Positions 1 to 6,614 are shown, numbered from the stretch's first letter. The stretch is 9,054 nt of DNA from Planctomycetaceae bacterium (GCA_947479075.1 CANJZR010000118.1:1-9054), one strand, 5' to 3'. Notes: generated from the sequence alone by a model not told the origin. Program-made: numbers and translations.

Positions 1-21
1 AGACAGGAATGTCTGTCCTAC
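1..21. repeat. Short palindromic interspersed repeat, copy 1 (cut by window edge)
   Basis: The first 21 bases are identical to 6565-6585. The complete copy at 6561-6582 is a perfect 9-bp stem around a GGAA loop. Here the first four bases of the left arm lie outside the window, so only AGACA of that arm remains, followed by GGAA and TGTCTGTCC. The shared block also includes the TAC after the stem, so identity is not limited to the self-complementary part. This copy lies 38 bases upstream of the chosen start of the cupin-like gene. Confidence 0.75.
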
Positions 22-58
22 TGGCATGATGACCCGTTCGTTCTCAAGGCGTCTCCCC

Positions 59-808
59 ATGCAATCACTCACACGGCGCGAATTCCAGCAGCAGACGCTC
101 GGGGGCCTCCTCACCTGGTCGTTGCTCAATACGCTTTTCACTGCTGACGCATTTGCGGACGAGGTGAAGCTGATCGCGGCCCAGTGGTTATCCGAACTCA
201 ACACGATGAGTCTCGACCTGCGGGGGCAGAAGTTGGAGCCACTCGTCTGGCAGAAGCAGGTGGAAACGCTGTTCAGCCGAGTCGATCTGCCGGAGTTCCT
301 GAAGTTCATCGACTTCGACAAGCTGGCGAAGACCGCGAAGTTCAAAGACCGCGGCGAGCTGAGTATGCGGGCGACGATTCCGATGGTCGAGGGGTTGCCC
401 ACGGAGCTGATCTTCGGACATCAGGTCTTCGCATTGAACAAAGATCGATCGGTCGTGCCGCACGGTCACGACAACATGGCGACGGCGTTCCTGATCATGA
501 AGGGGGAATTCCACGGGCGACACTACGACCGTGTGGAAGACATCGGCAAGGACTTCATGATCATCCAACCGACACTCGACAAGACCTTCGGAGTCGGTGG
601 ATGCTCCACGGTGACTGACCTCAAAGATAATGTCCACTGGTTCACAGCCCTGACCGACCAGAGTTTCATCTTTAATATCCACGTGCTCAGTGTGAAGCCC
701 GGGCGATCGGGCCGGGTCTATATCGATCCTGCGGGCGAACAGCTTTCCGGCGGACAAATTAAAGCCCGCAAGATCGACCACACGGAAGCAGATCGACTCT
801 ACGGCTGA
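59..808 (+). CDS. Tat-exported cupin-like protein, function unknown
   Basis: The protein has 249 residues from the ATG at 59. I prefer this start to the ATG at 26 because an AAGG lies 9 bases upstream and because it puts a twin-arginine signal at the very N-terminus: TRREFQ at residues 5-10, then a hydrophobic stretch ending AFA near residue 33. Export folded, with cofactor, is therefore likely. Residues 35-105 look helical and charged and match no domain I know. Residues 118-210 resemble a cupin barrel. PHGHDN (134-139) with the following E150, H152 and H155 matches first-motif metal ligands, and NVHWF (192-196) may be the second-motif histidine. A periplasmic metal-binding cupin is an inference; substrate and reaction are unknown. 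The gene stands alone, with a 418-base spacer behind it. Confidence 0.82.
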   Translation: MQSLTRREFQQQTLGGLLTWSLLNTLFTADAFADEVKLIAAQWLSELNTMSLDLRGQKLEPLVWQKQVETLFSRVDLPEFLKFIDFDKLAKTAKFKDRGELSMRATIPMVEGLPTELIFGHQVFALNKDRSVVPHGHDNMATAFLIMKGEFHGRHYDRVEDIGKDFMIIQPTLDKTFGVGGCSTVTDLKDNVHWFTALTDQSFIFNIHVLSVKPGRSGRVYIDPAGEQLSGGQIKARKIDHTEADRLYG

Positions 809-819
809 TTCATCGCCCC

Positions 820-832
820 GGTGGTTCCCACC
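820..832 (+). terminator. Weak hairpin after the cupin-like gene
   Basis: GGTGG-TTC-CCACC forms a perfect 5-bp stem 12 bases past the stop codon. There is no T-tract right after it, only GAAGTTAAAAAG, so it is a poor intrinsic terminator. It may be chance, or part of the repeat-rich spacer that follows. Confidence 0.25.
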
Positions 833-864
833 ACGAAGTTAAAAAGACCAGCAGGATTCTGTTT

Positions 865-994
865 CCTTTCGAGTATTTCGTGGTTCCATTTTCTGGGACT
901 CGCATTGGTATGACGGTAAGACATCTGGCCCGTCGTGCGCTACTAAAACGGAGGAGGAGAAGTAGACCACGAAATACACAAAGAACACGAAAGG
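865..994. repeat. Imperfect inverted repeat of CACGAAA type
   Basis: The left arm (865-884) reads CCTTTCG, one extra base, then GTATTTCGTGGT. The right arm (966-994) reads ACCACGAAATAC, ten extra bases (ACAAAGAACA), then CGAAAGG. The outer 7 bp and inner 12 bp are perfect complements, separated by 81 bases. The right arm has an internal near-periodicity (ACGAAA, ACAAAGA, ACACGAAA). From general knowledge, CACGAAA-rich intergenic repeats recur in planctomycete and related genomes and are often mis-annotated as small hypothetical proteins. Whether this is a mobile remnant or a structured intergenic element cannot be decided here. Confidence 0.6.
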
Positions 995-1216
995 GGATTA
1001 GGCGGGCAGGCGTCACGGTGCCATGTACTGGACTGGAAGGGGTCTGGCGAATAGCGACTCGACCAATTATTTCTGATGAACACCTTGCTTTAGGATTTTT
1101 CCGAATGGAATTTGTACGGAGAGCAAGGGTAGACTGACCACGTCTTTCTCGCTGTTCTGGCGTCTCGAGTCTGTTCATCCACTGACTTCTGAATTTCAGT
1201 GTTCCTCCCTGCCGGT

Positions 1217-1221
1217 AAGGA
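1217..1221 (+). promoter_or_regulatory. Ribosome binding site of the protease gene
   Basis: AAGGA sits 5 bases before the ATG at 1227, a good Shine-Dalgarno position. It supports this ATG as the start in preference to internal methionines. Confidence 0.6.
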
Positions 1222-1226
1222 TCACC

Positions 1227-2804
1227 ATGGTTACACCTCGCGGAAGCAAGAAGAAATCCCGCTCGTCCAAGGGACAGGGCACGAACCACCTCGTGATGGG
1301 AATCCTCGGAGGTGGTGGTGCAGCTGTGATCGTTGGACTCGTCGTGTTTATGATGATGGGGCGAGGAGATACCAGTTCCTCGGCTCCTCCCGCTCAGACT
1401 GTGGCGACTCCGGTGACAGCAACGCCCGCGGTCACGCCACCAGCAACCGTCGCAGCCGCTCCGGTCGCCACCTCCCAGCCGCAAGCGGTAACCGCAGCTC
1501 GACTGCCCAGCCCCGCCAATGGCACGGCTCCACCAGCTGCAATCACCTCAACACCGGCCCCCATTGCGACCATCATCACTCGTGGTAGTCAGCCCCGTAA
1601 GAACCGGGGCGACGACGACGTTCCAGCGTCGCGAACTCCACGCGAGGAAATTAGCTACCCCGATCTTGTCGAGCAGACTGATCGTTCCATCGTCCGCATT
1701 AACGTCGAATCGGCTCGCGGCCAGTCACTGGGTAGCGGGTTTGTGGTCAGTGACACTGGGATCGTCGTGACGAATTATCACGTCATCGAAGGGGGTCAGA
1801 CGATCAAAGCCCAGTTCGAAGACAATCGTGAGTGTGAAGTCACGGGCTTCCTGCTGTTCGACGACGAACGGGATATCGCCATCATCCAGCTGGATCCTTC
1901 CGGGGCACCATTTGTTCCGATAACCCTGGCCGAGGAACTGCCTCGAAAAGGAGAAGAGGTCGCCGCCTTCGGTGCTCCTCTGGGACTCTCCTTCACCGCC
2001 TCCAAGGGTACGGTTTCCAACGTCCGCGACGGACGCGAACTGCACATGAAGGGGATGTACCTGCAGACCGACACGCCGATTTCGCCCGGTAACAGTGGTG
2101 GCCCGCTGGTCAGCATGATGGGCGAAGTGGTCGGGATGAATTCCTTTCAGATGGCAATTGGCCAGAACCTGAATTTCGCTGTCTCGGTGAATGATATCCG
2201 CGAAGTCCTGGGTGAGTCTGAAGGGAAAACACCTCAAAAGATTACGCCGACCAATGTGCCCCCCAAGGCCCGAGGAGGCAGTGGCGGTGCCGGTCGAGGT
2301 GGCGATCCTGACAAGGACCTGGTCGATCTGACAGGAACCGAGCGAGCTGACAAACTGCTGGCTCAGATGACCGAATCGTTTCTGCTCATCAAGCCGTTTG
2401 AGATTGACCCGTCGGGCCGCATCAACGACTACATGTTCGACAAGCTGAAGAAGACGGTGAAGAACCGTCTGAAGCTGGAACTGAACCGCGTCGGCCAATT
2501 GCCAGTTGGGCAGCCTGTCATCGTGATGGGCGTGATGGCCGACAACCCTGAAGATGAAAAGATCCAGGGGAAAGCCATCGAGCTCTCACTGGAGGTTTAT
2601 GTGATCCTGCTCGATATCGACAAAAACGGGAATCACATTCCATCGATCGTCTGGCGGGAGAAGTCGAAACTCGCGAACCTGTCGGTCAAGGCGATGGCCC
2701 TGGGCACGTTGCCGCGCAGCGTGACTGACGGTTCGCAGAAGTTCTTCGACAAATTCGTCGCCAGCGTCCTGAAGGCCCGAAAGGCCCACGGTGGGAACAA
2801 CTGA
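1227..2804 (+). CDS. Membrane-anchored trypsin-like serine protease (HtrA/DegP-like, no PDZ)
   Basis: The protein has 525 residues. A basic N-terminus (KKKSRSSK, 8-15) is followed by one transmembrane segment at about 22-44, giving an N-in anchor with the rest outside the cytoplasm. Residues 46-140 are a Pro/Ala/Thr/Ser-rich linker. The protease domain spans about 145-330 with a complete triad: His185 in TNYHV, Asp216 in RDIAII, Ser290 in GNSGGPL. This matches the S1C (HtrA/DegP/DegS) family, whose members degrade damaged or regulatory envelope proteins. A Gly/Arg-rich linker (348-360) then leads to a roughly 160-residue domain (365-525) where HtrA proteins normally carry PDZ domains. It has no PDZ-like pattern and I do not recognise it. 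Protease activity is well supported; the substrate is unknown. A strong terminator follows. Confidence 0.92.
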   Translation: MVTPRGSKKKSRSSKGQGTNHLVMGILGGGGAAVIVGLVVFMMMGRGDTSSSAPPAQTVATPVTATPAVTPPATVAAAPVATSQPQAVTAARLPSPANGTAPPAAITSTPAPIATIITRGSQPRKNRGDDDVPASRTPREEISYPDLVEQTDRSIVRINVESARGQSLGSGFVVSDTGIVVTNYHVIEGGQTIKAQFEDNRECEVTGFLLFDDERDIAIIQLDPSGAPFVPITLAEELPRKGEEVAAFGAPLGLSFTASKGTVSNVRDGRELHMKGMYLQTDTPISPGNSGGPLVSMMGEVVGMNSFQMAIGQNLNFAVSVNDIREVLGESEGKTPQKITPTNVPPKARGGSGGAGRGGDPDKDLVDLTGTERADKLLAQMTESFLLIKPFEIDPSGRINDYMFDKLKKTVKNRLKLELNRVGQLPVGQPVIVMGVMADNPEDEKIQGKAIELSLEVYVILLDIDKNGNHIPSIVWREKSKLANLSVKAMALGTLPRSVTDGSQKFFDKFVASVLKARKAHGGNN

Positions 2805-2834
2805 CCGGCAGTGAAGACACACATTGCTTTCGTC

Positions 2835-2866
2835 ACGAGCCGACCTCAGGGCGGCTCGTTTTATTT
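2835..2866 (+). terminator. Intrinsic terminator after the protease gene
   Basis: ACGAGCCG (2835-2842) pairs perfectly with CGGCTCGT (2852-2859) across a 9-base loop, followed by TTTTATTT. The stem starts 30 bases past the protease stop. The T-tract contains the stop codon of the convergent SMP-30-like gene (2861-2863), so the two genes nearly abut. Read on the minus strand the hairpin also forms, but no T-tract follows it, so it should act mainly for the protease gene. Confidence 0.85.
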
Positions 2867-3778
2867 GGTAGCCTGCTCCTGCCAGCGGCTCCAGGCGAGT
2901 CCCGGTTTCTCGGTTCGGAACTGGACCAGCCGCTGGTGAATCACCTCGGTCACGTAGACGGTTCTCCCATCGGGGCCGCCAAAGCAGACATTGCTCGGCG
3001 AGGCGCCCAGCACGTCCACTTCGTGCAGGATCTCCCCAGTTGGAGACATGACCACGACCGTTCCCTTCCCGTACCGGGCGATATACAAGTTCCCGTCGAT
3101 GTCACAGCGCATGCCATCGAACCCGTGATCGGGGAACTGGCGAATGAGCGTCTTATTGGCCAAAGTGCCATCGGTCTGAATCTCGAATGACCAGACATTC
3201 CGCTGGCCACTCTCGTTCACATACAGGTGCTTGCCATCGGGGCTGACCTCGATGCCATTCGTCGAACCCTGATTCTCCGCCACACGCGTAACTTTGCCCT
3301 GACGATCAATTCGCCACAGCTGCCCGGTGTTCTCTTTCCAGTTCGGATCGCTGGCCCAGAGTACTTCATCGGGGCCGATGGCGAGATCGTTGGGCTGACT
3401 CATGCGGGGCTCATGCGCCAGTACAGCGACTTTCTTCGTCGCGGGGTCGATTTTGAGAACCTGATGAGCTGTGTAATCGGCGACATACATCATGCCCGCA
3501 CGGTCGAAGACGATGCCATTCCCGGAGCTGCCTTCCGGGAGCGTCAACCAGACCTCGCCACGTCCACCGGAAGTCACCTTTCCAACCGTGTGATCCTTCT
3601 CGAAGCAGACCGCGTAGACATTCCCAGCTTTGTCACAAGCGGGGCCTTCGACGCCGGGAGTAAAAGACTTCTCCGCGGTCAACGGCTTCGCTACCCAGAG
3701 CTGGTCTTCAGCCCGCACCCCCAATGAGAGAAGACTCGGAAGCAACAGACCGAACAGCATGTGTAAAAATCGCAGCAT
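2861..3778 (-). CDS. Secreted SMP-30/gluconolactonase-like beta-propeller protein
   Basis: The protein has 305 residues, with a Sec signal peptide at 1-23 (hydrophobic LHMLFGLLLPSLLSLG, likely cleavage after VRA). The mature part repeats NHL/SMP-30-type blades such as GNVYAV, GMMYVAD, KHLYVNES and GNLYIARYG. The SMP-30 metal and substrate residues appear in order: Glu44 (VEGPA), Asn130 (PNDLAIG), Asn174 (TNGIEVSPDG) and Asp221 (FDGMRCDIDGN). Family members hydrolyse sugar lactones such as glucono-1,5-lactone with a divalent metal. A periplasmic lactonase is the best guess, but many planctomycete relatives are uncharacterised. GGAGAG lies 5 bases before the ATG. It is last of three minus-strand genes, 42 bases after the CYTH gene. 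Confidence 0.87.
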   Translation of the reverse strand: MLRFLHMLFGLLLPSLLSLGVRAEDQLWVAKPLTAEKSFTPGVEGPACDKAGNVYAVCFEKDHTVGKVTSGGRGEVWLTLPEGSSGNGIVFDRAGMMYVADYTAHQVLKIDPATKKVAVLAHEPRMSQPNDLAIGPDEVLWASDPNWKENTGQLWRIDRQGKVTRVAENQGSTNGIEVSPDGKHLYVNESGQRNVWSFEIQTDGTLANKTLIRQFPDHGFDGMRCDIDGNLYIARYGKGTVVVMSPTGEILHEVDVLGASPSNVCFGGPDGRTVYVTEVIHQRLVQFRTEKPGLAWSRWQEQATK

Positions 3779-3820
3779 GAGTCTCTCCAGAAAAACGGGC
3801 CATTGAACGGTTGATCGCAG

Positions 3821-4381
3821 TTAAAGCACGCCTTGTTGTTCGAGCAGCATGCGCAGATAGGACCGGGGTTCACGCAGGTCAGTGATTCGCCAGTGCTCCG
3901 CCAGGCGAACGATCTGATCGCGGGCCAGCTGCCAATGGCTCTCGTGGGCGATGGTTTCGATCTCCAGGAAGGTGCCCAGAGACTGGACCTCATCGAGGGC
4001 CACTTCTATCTCCGTCCCTTCCCACTGAAATGCAGCTGTGCGGCGAGACTTCTCGACCGACTCGATGACACGAAAACCGAGGGCGAGAAGGACCGATCGC
4101 ATTTTCTCGGTCGATTCACATCCGGCGAGGAACGGGATCTCCGTCTCCGGTCGCGTGCGAGTCAGCGTATCGAGCCGTGGAGCCTTGTAGGTCAGAATAT
4201 TCTGAGTCCCCGTGCTGCGGATGCGAAGGGCTTCATCGGTCTCCCGAAAGTTGCGTTGTGGGTGATTCCAGTAGATGTCCGTCTGGATGACAGGCTCGGC
4301 AAACACCAGCTGTCCCTCGGAGATCAGACGATCGATCAGCGCGGCATCGGGAACACGGAATTTGATTTCCACTTCAATCAT
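3821..4381 (-). CDS. CYTH-domain protein, class IV adenylate cyclase (CyaB)-like
   Basis: The protein has 186 residues, the usual length for CyaB-type CYTH proteins. The family's ExExK signature stands at the N-terminus (Glu3, Glu5, Lys7 in MIEVEIKFR), which fixes the start at 4381 although the frame stays open much further upstream. Other tunnel residues follow in order: ETDEALRIR (47-55), TYKAP (64-68), RPETEIP (77-83), EKSRR (110-114), LDEVQSLG (129-136) and FLEIE (138-142). The stretch around 37-55 resembles class IV adenylate cyclases, which make cAMP from ATP. CYTH proteins can instead hydrolyse inorganic triphosphate or thiamine triphosphate, so the reaction is not settled. It is cytosolic. 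The Shine-Dalgarno is weak (AAAGAG). It lies 62 bases after the TVP38-like gene, probably in the same operon. Confidence 0.88.
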   Translation of the reverse strand: MIEVEIKFRVPDAALIDRLISEGQLVFAEPVIQTDIYWNHPQRNFRETDEALRIRSTGTQNILTYKAPRLDTLTRTRPETEIPFLAGCESTEKMRSVLLALGFRVIESVEKSRRTAAFQWEGTEIEVALDEVQSLGTFLEIETIAHESHWQLARDQIVRLAEHWRITDLREPRSYLRMLLEQQGVL

Positions 4382-4443
4382 GGATGAACTCTTTGATCCC
4401 ACTGAACGACAACAGGCTGCGGAGCGATTCCACTGATGATCGG

Positions 4444-5184
4444 TCACTCCCCTGGGCGGATCCAGCGAATCAGACTCCGCATGATCCACGGAACGACGGC
4501 CAGCAGACACAACGCCACGACAAGATTGGGGGTCAACAGGCTGCGGGGTCCCTGCTCGATGAGCGTTTTCAGATCGACAGCCTGCGCCCCCGCGTAGACG
4601 AAGACACATGTCGCTGGCAGCATCCCGATCTGGCTGATCACGTAGAACCTCCACAACGGATAACTCGTCAGCCCCATCGCCAGGTTGATCAGAAAGAACG
4701 GCACCTGCGGCAGCATCCGCAAGGTGAGCAGGTAGAAATCGCCGTCCCGGGCCAGTGAATCCTCGATGACCTGAAACTTCGCACCGAGTCGTCGCGTCGC
4801 CGCTTCCCGGAAGAGCGTCCGACTGAGCCCGCACGAAAGCGTCGCACCCAGAGCAGAAGCAAAGCTGACCACGACTAATGCGGGCCAGAAACCAAACAAC
4901 CAGCCGAATGCCAGCGTCAACACCGTGGCCCCCGGGATCGATAACGCGGTCGTCACCACGTAAACTAGGAATGCCACCCCTAACACAGCCAGGGGATACT
5001 GCGTGTACGTCGCCCGAAAATCAGTTTCACGAGCAATCAATGCATCCGCAGTGAAAGAAGACCGATACGCAATCAGCACGCCAGCCATGACCGCCAGCAC
5101 AGCCACAATCCCAATTCGCCCCCAGCCTCGACCCGTCGAAACGGGAGGGAGAGACGTACGATGAGTGGGATCAGCATCAGACAT
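4444..5184 (-). CDS. TVP38/TMEM64 (VTT/DedA-related) inner-membrane protein
   Basis: The protein has 246 residues and several hydrophobic segments, at about 23-41, 65-85, 87-120 (probably two), 160-176, 184-203 and 219-236. The VTT-domain hallmarks are present: SIPGATVLTLAFGWLFG (82-98), SALGATLSCGLSR (110-122) and RMLPQVPFFLINLAMG (156-171) with the conserved R-x-x-P-x-x-P-F-x-x-x-N-x-x-x-G pattern. The family is related to DedA proteins and eukaryotic TMEM41/VMP1, for which lipid scrambling or flipping is established in some members. Most bacterial TVP38 proteins have no assigned substrate. No clear Shine-Dalgarno precedes the ATG. It is the first gene of the minus-strand cluster, so the promoter should lie in the divergent spacer beyond 5184. 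Confidence 0.9.
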   Translation of the reverse strand: MSDADPTHRTSLPPVSTGRGWGRIGIVAVLAVMAGVLIAYRSSFTADALIARETDFRATYTQYPLAVLGVAFLVYVVTTALSIPGATVLTLAFGWLFGFWPALVVVSFASALGATLSCGLSRTLFREAATRRLGAKFQVIEDSLARDGDFYLLTLRMLPQVPFFLINLAMGLTSYPLWRFYVISQIGMLPATCVFVYAGAQAVDLKTLIEQGPRSLLTPNLVVALCLLAVVPWIMRSLIRWIRPGE

Positions 5185-5520
5185 GCCCGCAGGTTACTGT
5201 TTTCTGGGGCGGCGTTCTAACCCCCGGAGGGATGATCCAGGCCGTTCGCATGATTCGATGAATTGCGTACGACTGACTCAGCTGACGTGTCAGCGAGAAC
5301 GAGACATTGATCGTTTGAGAAGTTCCGTTCCACTCGATGGTATGTCGACCGATCGGCGAAGTTGTTGGGGACTAAGACTGGTGACCCACTCGCCCTCGCT
5401 GTCGCGTCGGGTTGGTAATTTTCTGACCCTGGGAACTTTTCATGAAACCATTTCTGACAAGTGGTAACTTGCGTTTCGATGGATCAGAATCGATCAGCAC
5501 CGATTCCTCAGGATCTCCTC
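5185..5520. other. 336-base divergent spacer
   Basis: This region must hold promoters for the minus-strand cluster (start 5184) and for the secreted hydrolase (start 5521). A plus-strand frame stays open over much of it, but its translation looks random and I reject it as a gene. Apart from the dyad at 5273-5294 I see no structure. Promoter-like hexamers can be found only by stretching the consensus, so none is called. Confidence 0.5.
5273..5294. promoter_or_regulatory. Overlapping dyads, possible operator
   Basis: CTGACTCAG (5273-5281) is a perfect odd palindrome. It overlaps GCTGAC-GT-GTCAGC (5281-5294), a perfect 6-bp inverted repeat with a 2-base centre. The CTGAC half-site occurs twice in direct orientation, and GTCAG gives the inverted copy. 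The position inside a divergent promoter region suits a dimeric regulator. Short dyads also arise by chance, and no cognate regulator is visible nearby. Confidence 0.3.
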
Positions 5521-6522
5521 ATGCGTAAGCGACTGTTCTTCATTGTCTGCCTGGTGGTCACGGTCGAACTGACCACTTCCTGTGCGATGGCCGACGACAG
5601 TTCTGGTCGAGCAACTGCCCAAGATTCCGGCAGAGACTGGAAGGACGAAAATCCCGATGCCCAGGCGATGCTGACTCAGCTGGCCTGGCCCGCAGCGGAC
5701 TTCGAGGTCACGTGGTCTTCGGTGGAGGGCCGCGATTATCAACGACTCGTCCGCTATCCGACACCGCACCCTTCGGGCGATGCGAAGAACGACCTGGTCT
5801 CGATGGAGTGGTATGTCCCGTCAAAACCGATCGCGAACGAGGGTCCGCTCCCGACCATCGTGGTGATCCACGAATCAGGTTCCGCCATGCCAGCTGGGAA
5901 GGCCATCGCACGCGGGATCCAGCAGCGGGGACTGAATGCCATCCTGCTGCATCTGCCGTACTACGGGGAACGACGCGGAGCCAAAGGGCGGGACGAGGTT
6001 GGCTTTCTCGTGACCATGAAGCAAGGCGTCGCGGATGCCCGTCGTGCATTTGATGCAGTGTCGGCTCTACCGGGAGTCGACAAGACTCGCATCTCGATCC
6101 AGGGAACCAGCCTGGGCGGCTTCGTCACGACATCAGCAGCCAGCCTCGATGGTTGCTATCACCGCAACTTCATCATGCTGGCGGGTGGGGAACTCTTCAG
6201 CATGATCATGGAGGGGAAGCAGGACACTGCAAACGTGAGAGAAAAACTGGCCAAGGCAGGCTACACCGACCAGAAGCTGAAGGACCTGCTCTATCAGGTC
6301 GAACCGACGCGGATTGCCCACCGGCTGCCACCCGACCGAACGTGGATCTACGCCGCTTTGCAGGATGATGTGGTGCCGATCCGCAACGCGCGGATTCTGG
6401 CTGACAAGATTCCGCTGGAGAAATCACATCGCATGGAGTTCACCGGCGGACACTACACGGCGGCACTCTGGCTGCCGGTGGTGGTCGACCACTTCTCGAA
6501 GCAGGCAGCGATTTCGCCGTAA
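5521..6522 (+). CDS. Secreted alpha/beta-hydrolase, substrate unknown
   Basis: The protein has 333 residues from the ATG at 5521, chosen because AGGA lies 7 bases upstream and a Sec signal peptide then begins directly (MRKRLFFIVCLVVTVELTTS, likely cleaved after CAMA at 21-24). The frame opens 60 bases earlier, but that would bury the signal peptide. The fold is clear: strand TIVVIHESG (112-120) with the oxyanion region, nucleophile elbow GTSLGG with Ser197, acid Asp282 or Asp283 in ALQDDVVP, and His311 in TGGHYT, the usual Ser-Asp-His order. It resembles dienelactone-hydrolase or acetyl-xylan-esterase-like enzymes in a broad sense, but specificity cannot be read from the sequence. The Cys before the cleavage site does not form a proper lipobox. 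It stands alone and converges with aroB. Confidence 0.87.
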   Translation: MRKRLFFIVCLVVTVELTTSCAMADDSSGRATAQDSGRDWKDENPDAQAMLTQLAWPAADFEVTWSSVEGRDYQRLVRYPTPHPSGDAKNDLVSMEWYVPSKPIANEGPLPTIVVIHESGSAMPAGKAIARGIQQRGLNAILLHLPYYGERRGAKGRDEVGFLVTMKQGVADARRAFDAVSALPGVDKTRISIQGTSLGGFVTTSAASLDGCYHRNFIMLAGGELFSMIMEGKQDTANVREKLAKAGYTDQKLKDLLYQVEPTRIAHRLPPDRTWIYAALQDDVVPIRNARILADKIPLEKSHRMEFTGGHYTAALWLPVVVDHFSKQAAISP

Positions 6523-6560
6523 AAGTGAATCACCGTCGCGCTGAAACTGGAGGCTGGTGG

Positions 6561-6585
6561 GGACAGACAGGAATGTCTGTCCTAC
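6561..6585. repeat. Short palindromic interspersed repeat, copy 2 (complete)
   Basis: GGACAGACA (6561-6569), loop GGAA, TGTCTGTCC (6574-6582): a perfect 9-bp stem with a tetraloop, followed by TAC. Bases 6565-6585 are identical to 1-21. It lies between the stops of two convergent genes, 38 bases after the hydrolase and 30 bases before the aroB stop. It could stop transcription or protect transcript ends, but the T-rich stretch after it (CTACTTTATG) is poor for an intrinsic terminator. Recurrence in one short window points to a dispersed repeat family. Confidence 0.8.
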
Positions 6586-6614
6586 TTTATGCGGGCAGGA
6601 AATCGAGACCTGTT

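Larger units (their letters stand above)
809..1226. other. 418-base intergenic spacer, no credible gene
   Basis: Both strands have open frames here, but their translations are arginine-, serine- or histidine-rich, lack any domain pattern, and run through the inverted repeat at 865-994, so I treat them as non-coding. The only structures I can support are the small hairpin at 820-832 and the inverted repeat. The last part (about 1140-1226) must hold the promoter and leader of the protease gene. I could not pick out a convincing -35/-10 pair there. Confidence 0.6.

Noticed and set aside
880..1137. An 85-codon plus-strand open frame in the spacer
   Set aside because: It consists partly of the CACGAAA repeat (RPRNTQRTRK), has no ribosome binding site and no hydrophobic core or motif.
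810..1484. A 224-codon open frame on the minus strand over the spacer and the start of the protease gene
   Set aside because: The translation is Arg/Ser/His-rich with no domain pattern, runs through the inverted repeat (giving a typical repeat-derived FRVLCVFRG string) and is antisense to a well-supported gene.
1363..1646. Low-complexity Pro/Ala/Thr region suspected as a tandem repeat
   Set aside because: No regular nucleotide period is visible. It is best read as the flexible linker of the anchored protease.
1725..2498. A 257-codon open frame antisense to the protease domain
   Set aside because: It is a shadow of the real gene, favoured by the codon bias of a G+C-rich coding sequence; its translation has no recognisable motif.
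4382..4834. Upstream extension of the CYTH frame to 337 codons, overlapping the TVP38 gene
   Set aside because: The ExExK motif at residues 3-7 fixes the start at 4381. The extension is an out-of-frame reading of the TVP38 gene with a low-complexity translation.
5314..5342. TTGAGA with a 17-base spacing to TGGTAT as a sigma-70-like promoter for the hydrolase
   Set aside because: The -10 match is only about three of six bases, so it is not distinguishable from chance.
5185..5467. A plus-strand open frame in the divergent spacer
   Set aside because: No ribosome binding site, random composition, and it overlaps the start of the TVP38 gene on the other strand.
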